Positions 54,565 through 64,000 of a DNA stretch of 64,000 bases are shown in pieces. The stretch spans positions 620,001 through 684,000 of the forward strand of contig NZ_CP034842.1 of assembly GCF_004006635.1 (NCBI RefSeq), in the 5' to 3' direction. A program made the translations under genes and the position numbers. How positions within the stretch are numbered: the stretch's first letter is position 1; each line of letters opens with the position of its first letter. Origin of the DNA: Fusobacterium necrophorum subsp. necrophorum (GTDB taxonomy: Bacteria; Fusobacteriota; Fusobacteriia; Fusobacteriales; Fusobacteriaceae). Below the pieces are notes generated by a model. It had not been told where the DNA came from and did no database searches. It worked only from the letters and a program-made list of their open reading frames with translations.

Positions 54565-55094
54565 TAGAAAATCAAGTAGGAAGAAGATATGCGGAGGCAA
54601 TTTATGCTCTGGCGGAAGAACGTGGAGAAGTACAGGAAACACACTCTTTTTTAAATTCTGTTATGGAACTTTATAAACAGGATGTCAACTTCCGTAATTT
54701 TATAGAGCATCCTCTTTTAAATATTCAAGAAAAAGAGGAGGTCTTAGGGGAAATTTTTACAGAAGTTCCGGAACAACGAAGAGATATTATTTTCTATATC
54801 TTAGGAAAGGGAAGAATTTCCCATATTCGTGATATTGTGACGGAATATTTAAAAATTTACTATGAAAAGCATCAGATTTTAGATGTCGTTGCTACGTTTG
54901 CAAAGGAACTTAGCGAGGAACAAAAAGAGAAACTGATTCAAACATTGAGGGATAGGACAAAACATGAAATCCGTTTGGAAACGCAGGTGGATGAAAGGAT
55001 TCTTGGAGGAGGAATCTTAAAAATTGGCGATCAGGTGATTGACGGTTCTCTTCGGAAAGAATTACAACAGATGAAACATGGAAAAAAGTCTTAG
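54561..55094 (+). CDS. atpH: ATP synthase subunit delta
   Basis: The protein has 177 residues. N-terminal VGRRYAEAIYALAEERGE, central FIEHPLLN and the C-terminal VDERILGGGILKIGDQVIDGSLRKEL match the OSCP/delta family, the link between stator b and the alpha3beta3 head. Confidence 0.95.
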   Translation: MIENQVGRRYAEAIYALAEERGEVQETHSFLNSVMELYKQDVNFRNFIEHPLLNIQEKEEVLGEIFTEVPEQRRDIIFYILGKGRISHIRDIVTEYLKIYYEKHQILDVVATFAKELSEEQKEKLIQTLRDRTKHEIRLETQVDERILGGGILKIGDQVIDGSLRKELQQMKHGKKS

Positions 55095-55112
55095 AACGGG
55101 AGGTAGAAATCG

Positions 55113-56618
55113 TTGAAAATTAGGCCAGAAGAAGTGAGCGAAATTATAAAAAAAGAGATAGAAAATTACAAAAAAAGCCTAGATGTAAAAACTTCGGGAA
55201 CTGTTTTAGAAGTGGGAGACGGAATTGCTCGTATCTATGGACTGAGCAGTGTCATGTCCAATGAACTTTTAGAATTTCCGAATGGAGTCATGGGAATGGC
55301 TTTGAATTTGGAAGAACATAATGTCGGAGCCGTTATTTTGGGAAATGCCTCTTTGATCAAAGAGGGAGATGAAGTTAAGGCGACAGGAAGAGTTGTTTCG
55401 GTTCCTGCCGGAGAAGGAATGTTAGGAAGGGTTGTCAATGCTTTGGGAGAAGCCATTGACGGAAAAGGAGAAATTCGACCGAGTAAATATATGCCGGTGG
55501 AAAGAAAGGCTTCGGGGATTATTTCCAGACAACCGGTAGTGGAACCTCTACAAACGGGATTGAAATCGATTGACGGAATGGTTCCGATTGGAAGAGGACA
55601 AAGAGAGCTGATTATTGGGGATAGACAAACAGGAAAAACAGCAATTGCTCTGGATGCCATCATCAATCAAAAAGGAAATGGAGTAAAATGTATCTATGTT
55701 GCCATTGGGCAAAAAAGATCGACCGTTGCACAGATTTTCCAAAAATTGGAAAATGCAGGAGCGATGGAATATACGATTATTGTAGCGGCAACCGCTTCGG
55801 AAGCGGCTCCACTACAATATTTGGCACCCTATTCCGGAGTAGCTATGGGAGAATATTTTATGGATAAGGGAGAACATGTTTTGATTATTTATGATGATTT
55901 ATCAAAGCATGCCGTTGCTTATCGGGAAATGTCCTTGTTGTTAAGACGTCCGCCCGGACGGGAAGCCTATCCGGGAGATGTTTTCTATTTGCATTCAAGA
56001 TTATTGGAAAGAGCGGCGAAACTATCTCCGGAATTAGGAGGAGGTTCCATTACCGCCTTGCCGATTATTGAAACACAGGCAGGAGATGTTTCCGCCTATA
56101 TTCCAACCAATGTCATTTCCATTACAGACGGACAAATTTTCTTGGAAACCCAGTTGTTTAACTCCGGATTTCGACCGGCAATCAATGCGGGAATTTCCGT
56201 ATCGAGAGTGGGAGGAGCCGCTCAAATCAAAGCGATGAAACAGGTGGCTTCCAAGGTAAAATTGGAATTGGCACAATACAATGAGCTGCTGACTTTTGCA
56301 CAGTTCGGTTCTGATTTGGACAAGGCGACAAAGGCACAGTTAGATCGAGGAAATCGAATTATGGAAATATTGAAGCAAGCTCAGTATCATCCTTATCCGG
56401 TGGAAGAGCAAGTGGTATCTTTCTTCGGAGTGACGAATGGATATTTGGATTCCATTTCGGTAGAAAAGGTGAAAGTGTTTGAGGAAGAACTTCTGGGAAA
56501 ACTAAGGGCAAGTTCCAATATTTTGGAAAAAATTCGAGAGGAAAAAGCATTGAGTAAGGACTTGGAAGCTGAGTTAAGAGCTTTCATAGAATCTTTTAAA
56601 AAAACTTTTGAAGCATAA
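55113..56618 (+). CDS. atpA: ATP synthase subunit alpha
   Basis: The protein has 501 residues from TTG 55113 with GGGAGG upstream. P-loop GDRQTGKTA (near residue 170), the nucleotide site [16 protein letters not shown] and the signature [11 protein letters not shown] are intact. Non-catalytic subunit of F1. Confidence 0.97.
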   Translation: MKIRPEEVSEIIKKEIENYKKSLDVKTSGTVLEVGDGIARIYGLSSVMSNELLEFPNGVMGMALNLEEHNVGAVILGNASLIKEGDEVKATGRVVSVPAGEGMLGRVVNALGEAIDGKGEIRPSKYMPVERKASGIISRQPVVEPLQTGLKSIDGMVPIGRGQRELIIGDRQTGKTAIALDAIINQKGNGVKCIYVAIGQKRSTVAQIFQKLENAGAMEYTIIVAATASEAAPLQYLAPYSGVAMGEYFMDKGEHVLIIYDDLSKHAVAYREMSLLLRRPPGREAYPGDVFYLHSRLLERAAKLSPELGGGSITALPIIETQAGDVSAYIPTNVISITDGQIFLETQLFNSGFRPAINAGISVSRVGGAAQIKAMKQVASKVKLELAQYNELLTFAQFGSDLDKATKAQLDRGNRIMEILKQAQYHPYPVEEQVVSFFGVTNGYLDSISVEKVKVFEEELLGKLRASSNILEKIREEKALSKDLEAELRAFIESFKKTFEA

Positions 56619-56629
56619 GAGGTGAGGAT

Positions 56630-57478
56630 ATGGCATCATCAAAGAAAATTAAGACCAGAATTAAGAGCATCCAATCCACACATCAAATTACAAAAGCAAT
56701 GGAAATTGTTTCGACGACAAAATTTCGTAGATATTCTCTGTTGGCAAAAGAATCTCAAGCTTTTTCCGATAGTATTCAAAAGATTTTGACGAATATTTCT
56801 ATGGGAGTGAGGGCGGAAAGACATCCTTTGTTTGACGGACGGGAACGAGTTCGAAAGATAGGAATCATTGTTGTCAGTTCTGATAGGGGACTATGCGGAA
56901 GTTTTAACAGCAGTACCTTAAAGGAATTGGAAAAATTTCGAAAAGAACATGAGGATCAACATATTGATCTCATTCCTGTCGGAAAAAAAGGAAGAGACTA
57001 TTGTGAAAAAAGAGCCTACAATATCCTTCGAGATTACATAGGAATTGACAAGGACAATATGTTGGAGATCACAGAAGAAATTTCTCGTTTGATTGTGGAA
57101 AGATACTATCAGGAAAAACTGGATGAAGTGTATATTCTCTATAATAAGTTTATTTCTGCTTTGAGAAGTGATTTGACAATGGAAAAAATCATTCCCATCA
57201 CTCGAGTGGAGGGAGAAGAAAATAGAGGATATCTCTTTGAACCGAGTGCGGAAGAAGTATTGTCCGCTTTGCTGCCGAGATACATTGGGGTACGTGTTTA
57301 TCAAGCCGTTTTAAACAATACCGCAAGTGAACATTCCGCAAGAAAAAATGCTATGAAGAATGCAAACGAAAATGCGGAAGATATGATTCGACAGTTGGAT
57401 TTGAAATACAATCGGGAAAGACAGGCGGCAATTACGCAAGAAATTACAGAAATTGTGGGAGGAGCAGAGGCTCTATAA
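56630..57478 (+). CDS. atpG: ATP synthase subunit gamma
   Basis: The protein has 282 residues. N-terminal KTRIKSIQSTHQITKAMEIV and the C-terminal MKNANENAEDMIRQLDLKYNR / RQAAITQEITEIVGGA helices form the rotor shaft. Also ISSDRGLCG-type VVSSDRGLCGSFN is present. Confidence 0.96.
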   Translation: MASSKKIKTRIKSIQSTHQITKAMEIVSTTKFRRYSLLAKESQAFSDSIQKILTNISMGVRAERHPLFDGRERVRKIGIIVVSSDRGLCGSFNSSTLKELEKFRKEHEDQHIDLIPVGKKGRDYCEKRAYNILRDYIGIDKDNMLEITEEISRLIVERYYQEKLDEVYILYNKFISALRSDLTMEKIIPITRVEGEENRGYLFEPSAEEVLSALLPRYIGVRVYQAVLNNTASEHSARKNAMKNANENAEDMIRQLDLKYNRERQAAITQEITEIVGGAEAL

Positions 57479-57488
57479 CAAAAATTAA

Positions 57489-58898
<1,410 letters not shown>

Positions 58899-58900
58899 AT

Positions 58901-59176
58901 ATGGCAACATCTTTCATGGTAAAAGTTGTAACTCCTAATAAAGTAGTTTTGGAGCAGGAAGCAGATTTTGTATTACTTCGAACGACAGGGGGAGATATTG
59001 GAATTTTAGGAAATCATTTTCCTTTGGTTGCGGAGCTAGCAGACGGACAGATGAAAATCCGAAAGGATAAGAGAGAAAAATTCTTTCGAGTGGAAGGGGG
59101 ATTTGTGGAAATCTCCAATAATCAAGTTACGATTTTAAGTAAGCGGGTATATCCACAAGAAAGTCAAATAAACTAA
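58901..59176 (+). CDS. atpC: ATP synthase subunit epsilon, short form
   Basis: The protein has 91 residues: the N-terminal beta-sandwich only (FMVKVVTPNKVVLEQEADFVLLRTTGGDIGILGNHFPLVAEL ... RVEGGFVEISNNQVTILS). The usual two-helix C-terminal domain (about 45 residues) that inhibits ATP hydrolysis is absent. The stop is clean with a terminator 23 bases after it, so this is not a frameshift in view. It starts two bases after atpD. Confidence 0.92.
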   Translation: MATSFMVKVVTPNKVVLEQEADFVLLRTTGGDIGILGNHFPLVAELADGQMKIRKDKREKFFRVEGGFVEISNNQVTILSKRVYPQESQIN

Positions 59177-59198
59177 TAGAAATAAAAAGTATTCATTT

Positions 59199-59241
59199 AC
59201 AGCTTTCTATGATAAAATAGTATCATAGGAAGCTGTTTTTA
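59199..59241 (+). terminator. Terminator of the atp operon
   Basis: ACAGCTTTCTATGATA (59199-59214) pairs with TATCATAGGAAGCTGT (59221-59236) with one G-U pair, then TTTT. Confidence 0.9.
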
Positions 59242-59340
59242 CTTTGCATAAGCTTATAATATTTCAGAAAAGCTTTGTGTTTTCTTCCCTGAGAAAACAG
59301 GAGGAAAGCTGGAGAAAAGAAAAAGAGTAAAGGAGTACAG

Positions 59341-59766
59341 ATGGGAATTATTTTTTGGATTGTGGTTACTTGTATTCTGGCGGGCTTGGAAATTATCATC
59401 CCAAGTTTAATTACAATTTGGTTTGCCTTAGCTGCCTTTGTATTGGTTGCGATTTCTTTTGTTCCTCTGATTGTCTTCAGTCCTTTCATGGAATGGAAGG
59501 TTTTCATTTTCTTATCAATTCTGTTTTTAGTCATTACCAGACCTTTGAGCAAAAAATATTTTCAGAATCGAAGACAGGAATTTAGAGGAGACTATCTCGG
59601 GAAGGAATTAGTCATTGAAAAAGTCATCCGTACAGGCTACTATGAGGCGAGATTTAAGGGAAGTATTTGGACTTTACTTTCCGAAGACAGTTTGGAAGTG
59701 GGAGATAAGGTACAGATTATCTCTTTTGAGGGAAATCGAATTATTGTAAAAAAGAAGGAGGCATAG
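59341..59766 (+). CDS. NfeD family membrane protein
   Basis: The protein has 141 residues: three to four helices, then a soluble OB-fold (YLGKELVIEKVIRTGYYEARFKGSIWTLL ... EVGDKVQIISFEGNRIIVKKK). This is the short NfeD1b type. It pairs with the SPFH/stomatin-like gene two bases downstream, a well-known neighbour pair. A TATAAT at 59255-59260 may be its -10. Confidence 0.9.
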   Translation: MGIIFWIVVTCILAGLEIIIPSLITIWFALAAFVLVAISFVPLIVFSPFMEWKVFIFLSILFLVITRPLSKKYFQNRRQEFRGDYLGKELVIEKVIRTGYYEARFKGSIWTLLSEDSLEVGDKVQIISFEGNRIIVKKKEA

Positions 59767-59768
59767 TT

Positions 59769-60659
59769 ATGTATATATTTTCATTTATCCCCTATGTAGT
59801 TGTTGTGGCATTGTTACTTGTATTCATTTCCAAAGGAATTAAGATCGTTCCGGAGTCGAATGTCTATATTGTTGAAAAATTAGGAAAATATCATCAATCT
59901 TTAAGTTCCGGATTGAATTTTATCAATCCTTTTTTCGATAGAATTTCCAGAGTCGTATCTTTAAAAGAACAAGTCGTGGATTTTCCTCCACAACCGGTCA
60001 TTACGAAAGATAATGCCACCATGCAGATTGATACCGTTGTGTATTTTCAAATCACAGATCCCAAGTCTTATACCTATGGAGTGGAAAGACCGCTATCGGC
60101 GATTGAAAATTTAACGGCAACCACTCTTAGAAATATTATTGGAGATATGACGGTCGATCAGACCTTGACTTCGAGAGATATTATCAATACGAAGATGAGA
60201 GTCGAATTGGATGAAGCTACGGACCCTTGGGGAATTAAAGTAAATCGTGTAGAATTGAAGAGTATTCTGCCACCGGAAGATATTCGAGTGGCAATGGAAA
60301 AAGAAATGAAAGCAGAAAGAGAGAAAAGAGCAACCGTTTTAGAAGCACAGGCAAAAAGAGAATCTGCCATTTTAGTAGCAGAAGGAGAAAAACAATCCAT
60401 GATCCTTCGAGCAGAAGCAGCAAAAGAATCCGAAATTCAAGAAGCTTTAGGGAAGGCTCAAGCGATTTTGGAGATTAGAAAAGCGGAAGCGGAGGGAATT
60501 CGTCTATTGAACGAAGCAAAAATTACAAAGGAAGTATTGAGTTTAAAATCTTTTGAAAGTTTGGAAAAAGTGGCAGACGGGCAAGCTACAAAAATTATTG
60601 TTCCAAGTGAACTTCAAAATTTATCTTCTTTTGTGACAGCAATCCGAGAAATGAAATAA
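59769..60659 (+). CDS. SPFH/Band 7 (stomatin-like) protein
   Basis: The protein has 296 residues. N-terminal membrane helix, then the SPFH domain (VPESNVYIVEKLGKYHQSLSSGLNFINPF, QPVITKDNATMQIDTVVYFQITDP), then a long coiled coil rich in Ala/Glu (about 180-245). QmcA-like type; membrane-microdomain scaffold working with NfeD. Confidence 0.92.
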   Translation: MYIFSFIPYVVVVALLLVFISKGIKIVPESNVYIVEKLGKYHQSLSSGLNFINPFFDRISRVVSLKEQVVDFPPQPVITKDNATMQIDTVVYFQITDPKSYTYGVERPLSAIENLTATTLRNIIGDMTVDQTLTSRDIINTKMRVELDEATDPWGIKVNRVELKSILPPEDIRVAMEKEMKAEREKRATVLEAQAKRESAILVAEGEKQSMILRAEAAKESEIQEALGKAQAILEIRKAEAEGIRLLNEAKITKEVLSLKSFESLEKVADGQATKIIVPSELQNLSSFVTAIREMK

Positions 60660-60674
60660 GAGAGGAGGCATCCT

Positions 60675-61646
60675 ATGCGCAAGAAACCTAGCATTGTAGT
60701 ATTGGGGGGAGGAAGTGGAATTTCTGTTTTGCTTCGAGGCTTAAAACATCTTCCCGTTGATATTACAACGATTGTAACGGTGGCGGACAGTGGAGGGAGC
60801 AGCGGAGTATTGCGAAAAGAATTTTCTTGTCTTCCTCCCGGGGATTTTCGAAATGTCATTGCCGCTCTCAGTCAAGTGGAGCCCTTAATGGAAGAAATGT
60901 TTCAATATCGGTTTCAGAAGGATACTTTTTTGGGAGGTCATCCCTTAGGAAATTTGATTATTATGGCAATGACGGAATTAACAGGGAACTTACAGGAAGC
61001 AATTGATTCCTTGCGAAAATTGTTTCATATCAAGGCTCATATTTTTCCGGCGAGTTTGGATAATGTTACCCTAGCCGCTCGAAAAGCAGATGGAACAGTC
61101 GTCATTGGAGAAAGCAACATTCCAGAGCCGGGAAAGCAAATTGAAAGAGTGTATTACACGACAGAGGCATCCCCTGTTACAAAAACCTTAGATATTATGA
61201 AAAAAGCAGATTTGATTCTTTTAGGAATGGGGAGTCTGTATACCAGTTTGCTCCCTCACCTCCTGGTGAAAGGAGTATCGGAGGCAATTTTGCAATCTAA
61301 GGCAAAAAAAATATACATTTGTAATGCCATGGAACAACCCGGAGAAACGGAACAATATACGGCATCCGCTCATGTAAAAGCCATTTATCAGCATAGTCAA
61401 GAGGGACTGCTTGATACGATTTTAGTAGATTCTCATAGTATTCCTAAAAAAGAGATGAAACTTTACGAGGAGGCGGGGGTATCTCGAGTTCAGATTGATG
61501 TTCCCAAACTTCAGAAATTGGGATTGGAAGTGATAGATCGTAATATGATTGAAGTAGATAAGGAGGGAATGATAAGACATCATCCTTATCGCTTGGCGGC
61601 AGTCATTTATTCTTTGATTGAGCATTGGGAAAGGTTCTATGATTAA
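60675..61646 (+). CDS. yvcK: YvcK/GlmR family protein (gluconeogenesis factor, UPF0052)
   Basis: The protein has 323 residues. The nucleotide-sugar site GGGSGISVLLRGL and TVADSGGSSGVLRKEF, the LPPGDFRNVIAAL segment and GNLIIMAMTELTG match YvcK/GlmR, which binds UDP-GlcNAc and controls carbon flow to cell-wall precursors in Firmicutes. AGAGGAGG precedes ATG. Confidence 0.92.
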   Translation: MRKKPSIVVLGGGSGISVLLRGLKHLPVDITTIVTVADSGGSSGVLRKEFSCLPPGDFRNVIAALSQVEPLMEEMFQYRFQKDTFLGGHPLGNLIIMAMTELTGNLQEAIDSLRKLFHIKAHIFPASLDNVTLAARKADGTVVIGESNIPEPGKQIERVYYTTEASPVTKTLDIMKKADLILLGMGSLYTSLLPHLLVKGVSEAILQSKAKKIYICNAMEQPGETEQYTASAHVKAIYQHSQEGLLDTILVDSHSIPKKEMKLYEEAGVSRVQIDVPKLQKLGLEVIDRNMIEVDKEGMIRHHPYRLAAVIYSLIEHWERFYD

Positions 61647-61648
61647 TT

Positions 61649-61891
61649 ATGAAACGAAAGGCAAAGTGTATTGAAAACAGGTGTATCATGTGTAGAGCTT
61701 GTGTCAGGTATTGCCCGGTAAAAGCGATTGATAGGAAAATCAATATCGATCGAGATGTCTGCATTGGCTGTGGCAGCTGTGTCAAAGTGTGCCAGCATGG
61801 TGCTATGATTTTGGAGGAAGTAGAGGATGAAATTAGCGAAAATTCGAATCAAAAATTGGCAAACTTTTTCAGAAACGACCTTACATTGTAA
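61649..61891 (+). CDS. 2x[4Fe-4S] ferredoxin
   Basis: The protein has 80 residues with two cluster motifs: CIMCRACVRYCP and CIGCGSCVKVCQ, each with CxxCxxCxxxC spacing. It begins two bases after yvcK. The last 65 bases overlap the start of the following ATPase gene in another frame; the tail after the second cluster (about 25 residues, rich in Glu then Asn/Leu) has no cluster role. Confidence 0.85.
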   Translation: MKRKAKCIENRCIMCRACVRYCPVKAIDRKINIDRDVCIGCGSCVKVCQHGAMILEEVEDEISENSNQKLANFFRNDLTL

Positions 61892-63107
61892 AGATTTTTT
61901 GATTTTTACAGGAGCATCCGATACCGGAAAATCCTCTCTGATGAAAGCGATTCTTTCTTTTTTTCAAGTGAGAAACTTGCGGGAAAGTGATATTCGAAAT
62001 AGAGAGCTCCCTTTAGAAATAATAGGGGACTTTTGCGATAAACGAGGAAATTTTCAAGTAAAATTTCTCAAAAAGAAAGAGCGGGAAATTCAATATTTTA
62101 TACGATACAGTGCGGAATGGAAGAGCTTGGAAGAGAAAGAATTTCAAGAGTTGCTAAGTTCTATTTCTGTATTCTATATTCCGTCGATTGCAGAGGACGG
62201 GCAAATGGATTATTTATTGGAAAGAGTTTTTCAAAATCCGAAGCTGAAGGAATACGAACATTATTGGAACGAATATCAGGAAGCTAGAAAGAGTCGGAAA
62301 AGTCATGGATTTTATCGGCATTTATTTCTTCGTTTTCTTTTTGAAGTTGCCGGACGAGAAGAAAAAAATAATTTTTGGGAGAATTCCATTTTGTTGTGGG
62401 AGGAACCTGAATTCTATTTGAATCCTCAAGAGGAAAGAGCCTGTTATGAAAAATTATTGGAGCATAGTAAATTGGGTTTAAATATCATTGTTTCTACGAA
62501 TTCCAGTCGTTTTATCGACTTGGAGCAATATCAATCCATTTGTGTTTTTCGGAGATTGAGAGACGAAACGAGGGTATATCAGTATCTGGGAAATTTATTC
62601 TCCGGAGATGAAGTCATGGAATTCAATATGAACTATTGGATCAATCCCGACAGAAGTGAGTTATTCTTCGCCAAAAAAGTAATTTTGGTAGAGGGACAAA
62701 CCGACAAGATTATCCTGTCTTATTTATCCAAAAAATTAGGAGTGTACTCTTATGATGATTCCATTATAGAATGTGGAAGCAAAAGTACCATTCCACAGTT
62801 TATCCGTCTGTTAAATGCTTTCAAAATACCCTACGTGGCGGTTTATGATAAGGACAATCATGCTTGGAGAAATCCTACGGAGATTTTTAATTCCAATCAA
62901 AAGAATAGAAGTATTCAAAAAATGGTACATAAAAAATTCGGTTCCTATGTAGAATTGGAAAATGACATAGAGGAAGAAATTTACAATGAAAATCGAGAAA
63001 GAAAGAATTATAAAAATAAACCTTTTTATGCCTTAGAAAAGGTCATGCAAGAGGGATACAGACTTCCTAAAAGATTGAGAGAGAAAATTTATAAAATTTT
63101 CGAATAA
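61827..63107 (+). CDS. OLD-like ATPase/TOPRIM protein
   Basis: The protein has 426 residues. P-loop TGASDTGKSSL (about 28-38), Walker B-like ILLWEEPEFYLNPQ, then STNSSRF. The C-terminal half has a TOPRIM core, VILVEGQTDKIIL and YVAVYDKDN. This matches OLD-family nucleases (RecF/ABC-like ATPase plus TOPRIM), several of which act in phage defence (Gabija GajA-like, OLD of P2). No partner such as a GajB helicase is beside it. ATG 61827 has GGAGGAAGTAGAGG upstream and overlaps the ferredoxin. Confidence 0.8.
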   Translation: MKLAKIRIKNWQTFSETTLHCKDFLIFTGASDTGKSSLMKAILSFFQVRNLRESDIRNRELPLEIIGDFCDKRGNFQVKFLKKKEREIQYFIRYSAEWKSLEEKEFQELLSSISVFYIPSIAEDGQMDYLLERVFQNPKLKEYEHYWNEYQEARKSRKSHGFYRHLFLRFLFEVAGREEKNNFWENSILLWEEPEFYLNPQEERACYEKLLEHSKLGLNIIVSTNSSRFIDLEQYQSICVFRRLRDETRVYQYLGNLFSGDEVMEFNMNYWINPDRSELFFAKKVILVEGQTDKIILSYLSKKLGVYSYDDSIIECGSKSTIPQFIRLLNAFKIPYVAVYDKDNHAWRNPTEIFNSNQKNRSIQKMVHKKFGSYVELENDIEEEIYNENRERKNYKNKPFYALEKVMQEGYRLPKRLREKIYKIFE

Positions 63108-63111
63108 AAAT

Positions 63112-63151
63112 AAAAATGACATCTTTTCCTGTAGAGTAGATGTCATTTTTT
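63112..63151. terminator. Bidirectional terminator
   Basis: AAAAATGACATCT (63112-63124) pairs with AGATGTCATTTTT (63138-63150); it can serve both the OLD-like gene (+) and the convergent EamA gene (-). Confidence 0.88.
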
Positions 63152-63163
63152 ATGAAGAGATTC

Positions 63164-64000
63164 TTATTTTTTTATTTTTTCCATTTGAAATAAAATCATC
63201 CCCGATAGGATTAAAGCTCCTCCGAAATAGCTGCTCCAAGTTGGAAGCTCTTTGATCATCAGAAAAGACAACAGAGTAGCAATCATAGGGGTGACAAACA
63301 TAAAATTTGTCACTTCGCTTGTTTTTCGACAAGATTGCATGGCTTTTGCCCAACAATAATAGGAAAGAATACTTGGAAACATGGCAAGATATATTAAATG
63401 CCTCCACATTTGTTGAGATAAACGGGGAAGTAATAACAAGGATTTTCCATGGCAGAGGAACAAAAAGAAACTTCCTGCCAATAGACAATAGGTCATAGTT
63501 TCCATAGCATTGTATCTTTGTACAAAGGACCTTTGGCTGATATTGTACATGGAGAGGCAGATAGCTGCCACAAACATATATAGAACTCCTATGTTGAGAG
63601 AAAAACTGGCATTCCATAAAGAAAGAAAGAGAATTCCAACAAAGGAAATAAACAGACCCAGAATTCCTTTCCAAGATATTTTTTCCGAGAAAAGAAAATA
63701 AGCAAAAACAGCAGTTAAACCGGGACAAACAGCATTGATAACACTGGCGGTAGAAGGGCTTATCATAGTGCTGGCAGTATTGAAGAAAAACATATAGGCT
63801 GTGTAACCTAAGATTCCGGAAATAGCGAATTTGGATAAATCTCGACTGTGTGGAAGCCTGATCTTACAAAAGAAAGCCAGAGGAATCAACAGAATTCCGG
63901 CGAAAAAATAGCGAAGCATTCCCAAATCCATAGCGGACAATTGCCCCGATTGCAGAACTATTTTTGTAGAAACAAAGGCAGATGCCCAAAAAAAGACCGC
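63164..64000 (-). CDS. EamA-family (DMT) transporter, 5' end beyond the window
   Basis: At least 278 residues; the frame stays open to base 64000 (FFWASAFVSTKIVL is readable beyond the last internal start codon), so the true start is outside. The two EamA repeats and about nine of ten helices are present, ending GGALILSGMILFQMEKIKK. Substrate unknown. It is not a close match to the EamA gene at 12252. Confidence 0.85.
   Translation of the reverse strand, partial: AVFFWASAFVSTKIVLQSGQLSAMDLGMLRYFFAGILLIPLAFFCKIRLPHSRDLSKFAISGILGYTAYMFFFNTASTMISPSTASVINAVCPGLTAVFAYFLFSEKISWKGILGLFISFVGILFLSLWNASFSLNIGVLYMFVAAICLSMYNISQRSFVQRYNAMETMTYCLLAGSFFLFLCHGKSLLLLPRLSQQMWRHLIYLAMFPSILSYYCWAKAMQSCRKTSEVTNFMFVTPMIATLLSFLMIKELPTWSSYFGGALILSGMILFQMEKIKK

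Noticed and set aside
55235..55666. Long minus-strand frames inside atpA and other atp genes
   Set aside because: These are shadows of strongly biased coding sequence on +; no SD or domain supports them.

Overview
The window is a chromosome segment of a Fusobacterium. Four things point that way: AT-rich coding with low-GC codon use, a Na+-type ATP synthase whose rotor subunit has the two-carboxylate motif described in F. nucleatum, a giant type V autotransporter with the fusobacterial N-terminal signature next to an OmpA-like gene, and a Gram-negative envelope gene set (LptF/LptG, SecDF) combined with Firmicute-style riboswitch control. Base composition looks less AT-extreme than F. nucleatum, which suggests the F. 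necrophorum group; that species call is inference.

Layout. 1-10.8 kb: envelope and housekeeping genes on + (secD partial, secF, alr, an RlmI-like methyltransferase, CvpA-like, lptF, lptG, an M16 peptidase, dut, rodA, an RluA-type synthase). 10.9-13.6 kb: purine permease, EamA transporter, flavodoxin. 13.7-17.3 kb, minus strand: an arginine unit (orphan solute-binding lipoprotein, argG, argH) behind a promoter, an arginine-rich leader peptide and two tandem terminators, a probable attenuator. 17.4-25.2 kb: an exported unknown, pabAB-pabC, a cupin, a lactate dehydrogenase-like gene, and a nucleosidase-like / spore-photoproduct-lyase-like / SDR operon. 25.2-27.7 kb: a zinc-type ABC transporter.

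27.7-46.8 kb is the accessory part. It holds a small broken ORF with a T9 tract, an OmpA-family gene, a 2670-residue autotransporter, a DUF4198-type protein and a decayed gene. It also holds a Ycf46-like AAA+ ATPase fused to a formylglycine-generating-enzyme/C-type-lectin-like domain, whose 3' end looks like the variable region of a diversity-generating retroelement (DGR). A SAM-I riboswitch-controlled metNIQ operon, rplS, an IS91-family transposase and a diverged remnant of a second copy complete this part.

46.8-64 kb returns to core genes on +: lepB, rimI-like, purB, a Gx transporter, glmM, a methyltransferase, atpZ-atpI-atpBEFHAGDC, nfeD plus an SPFH protein, yvcK, a 2x[4Fe-4S] ferredoxin overlapping an OLD-like ATPase/TOPRIM gene, and a partial EamA transporter on minus at the right edge.

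Main second-look candidates are (1) the arginine leader-peptide attenuator at 17.02-17.29 kb and (2) the DGR-like hypervariable tail at 40.88-40.98 kb of the AAA+/FGE fusion. No reverse transcriptase or template repeat is visible in this window. No tRNA, rRNA or CRISPR array was recognised.
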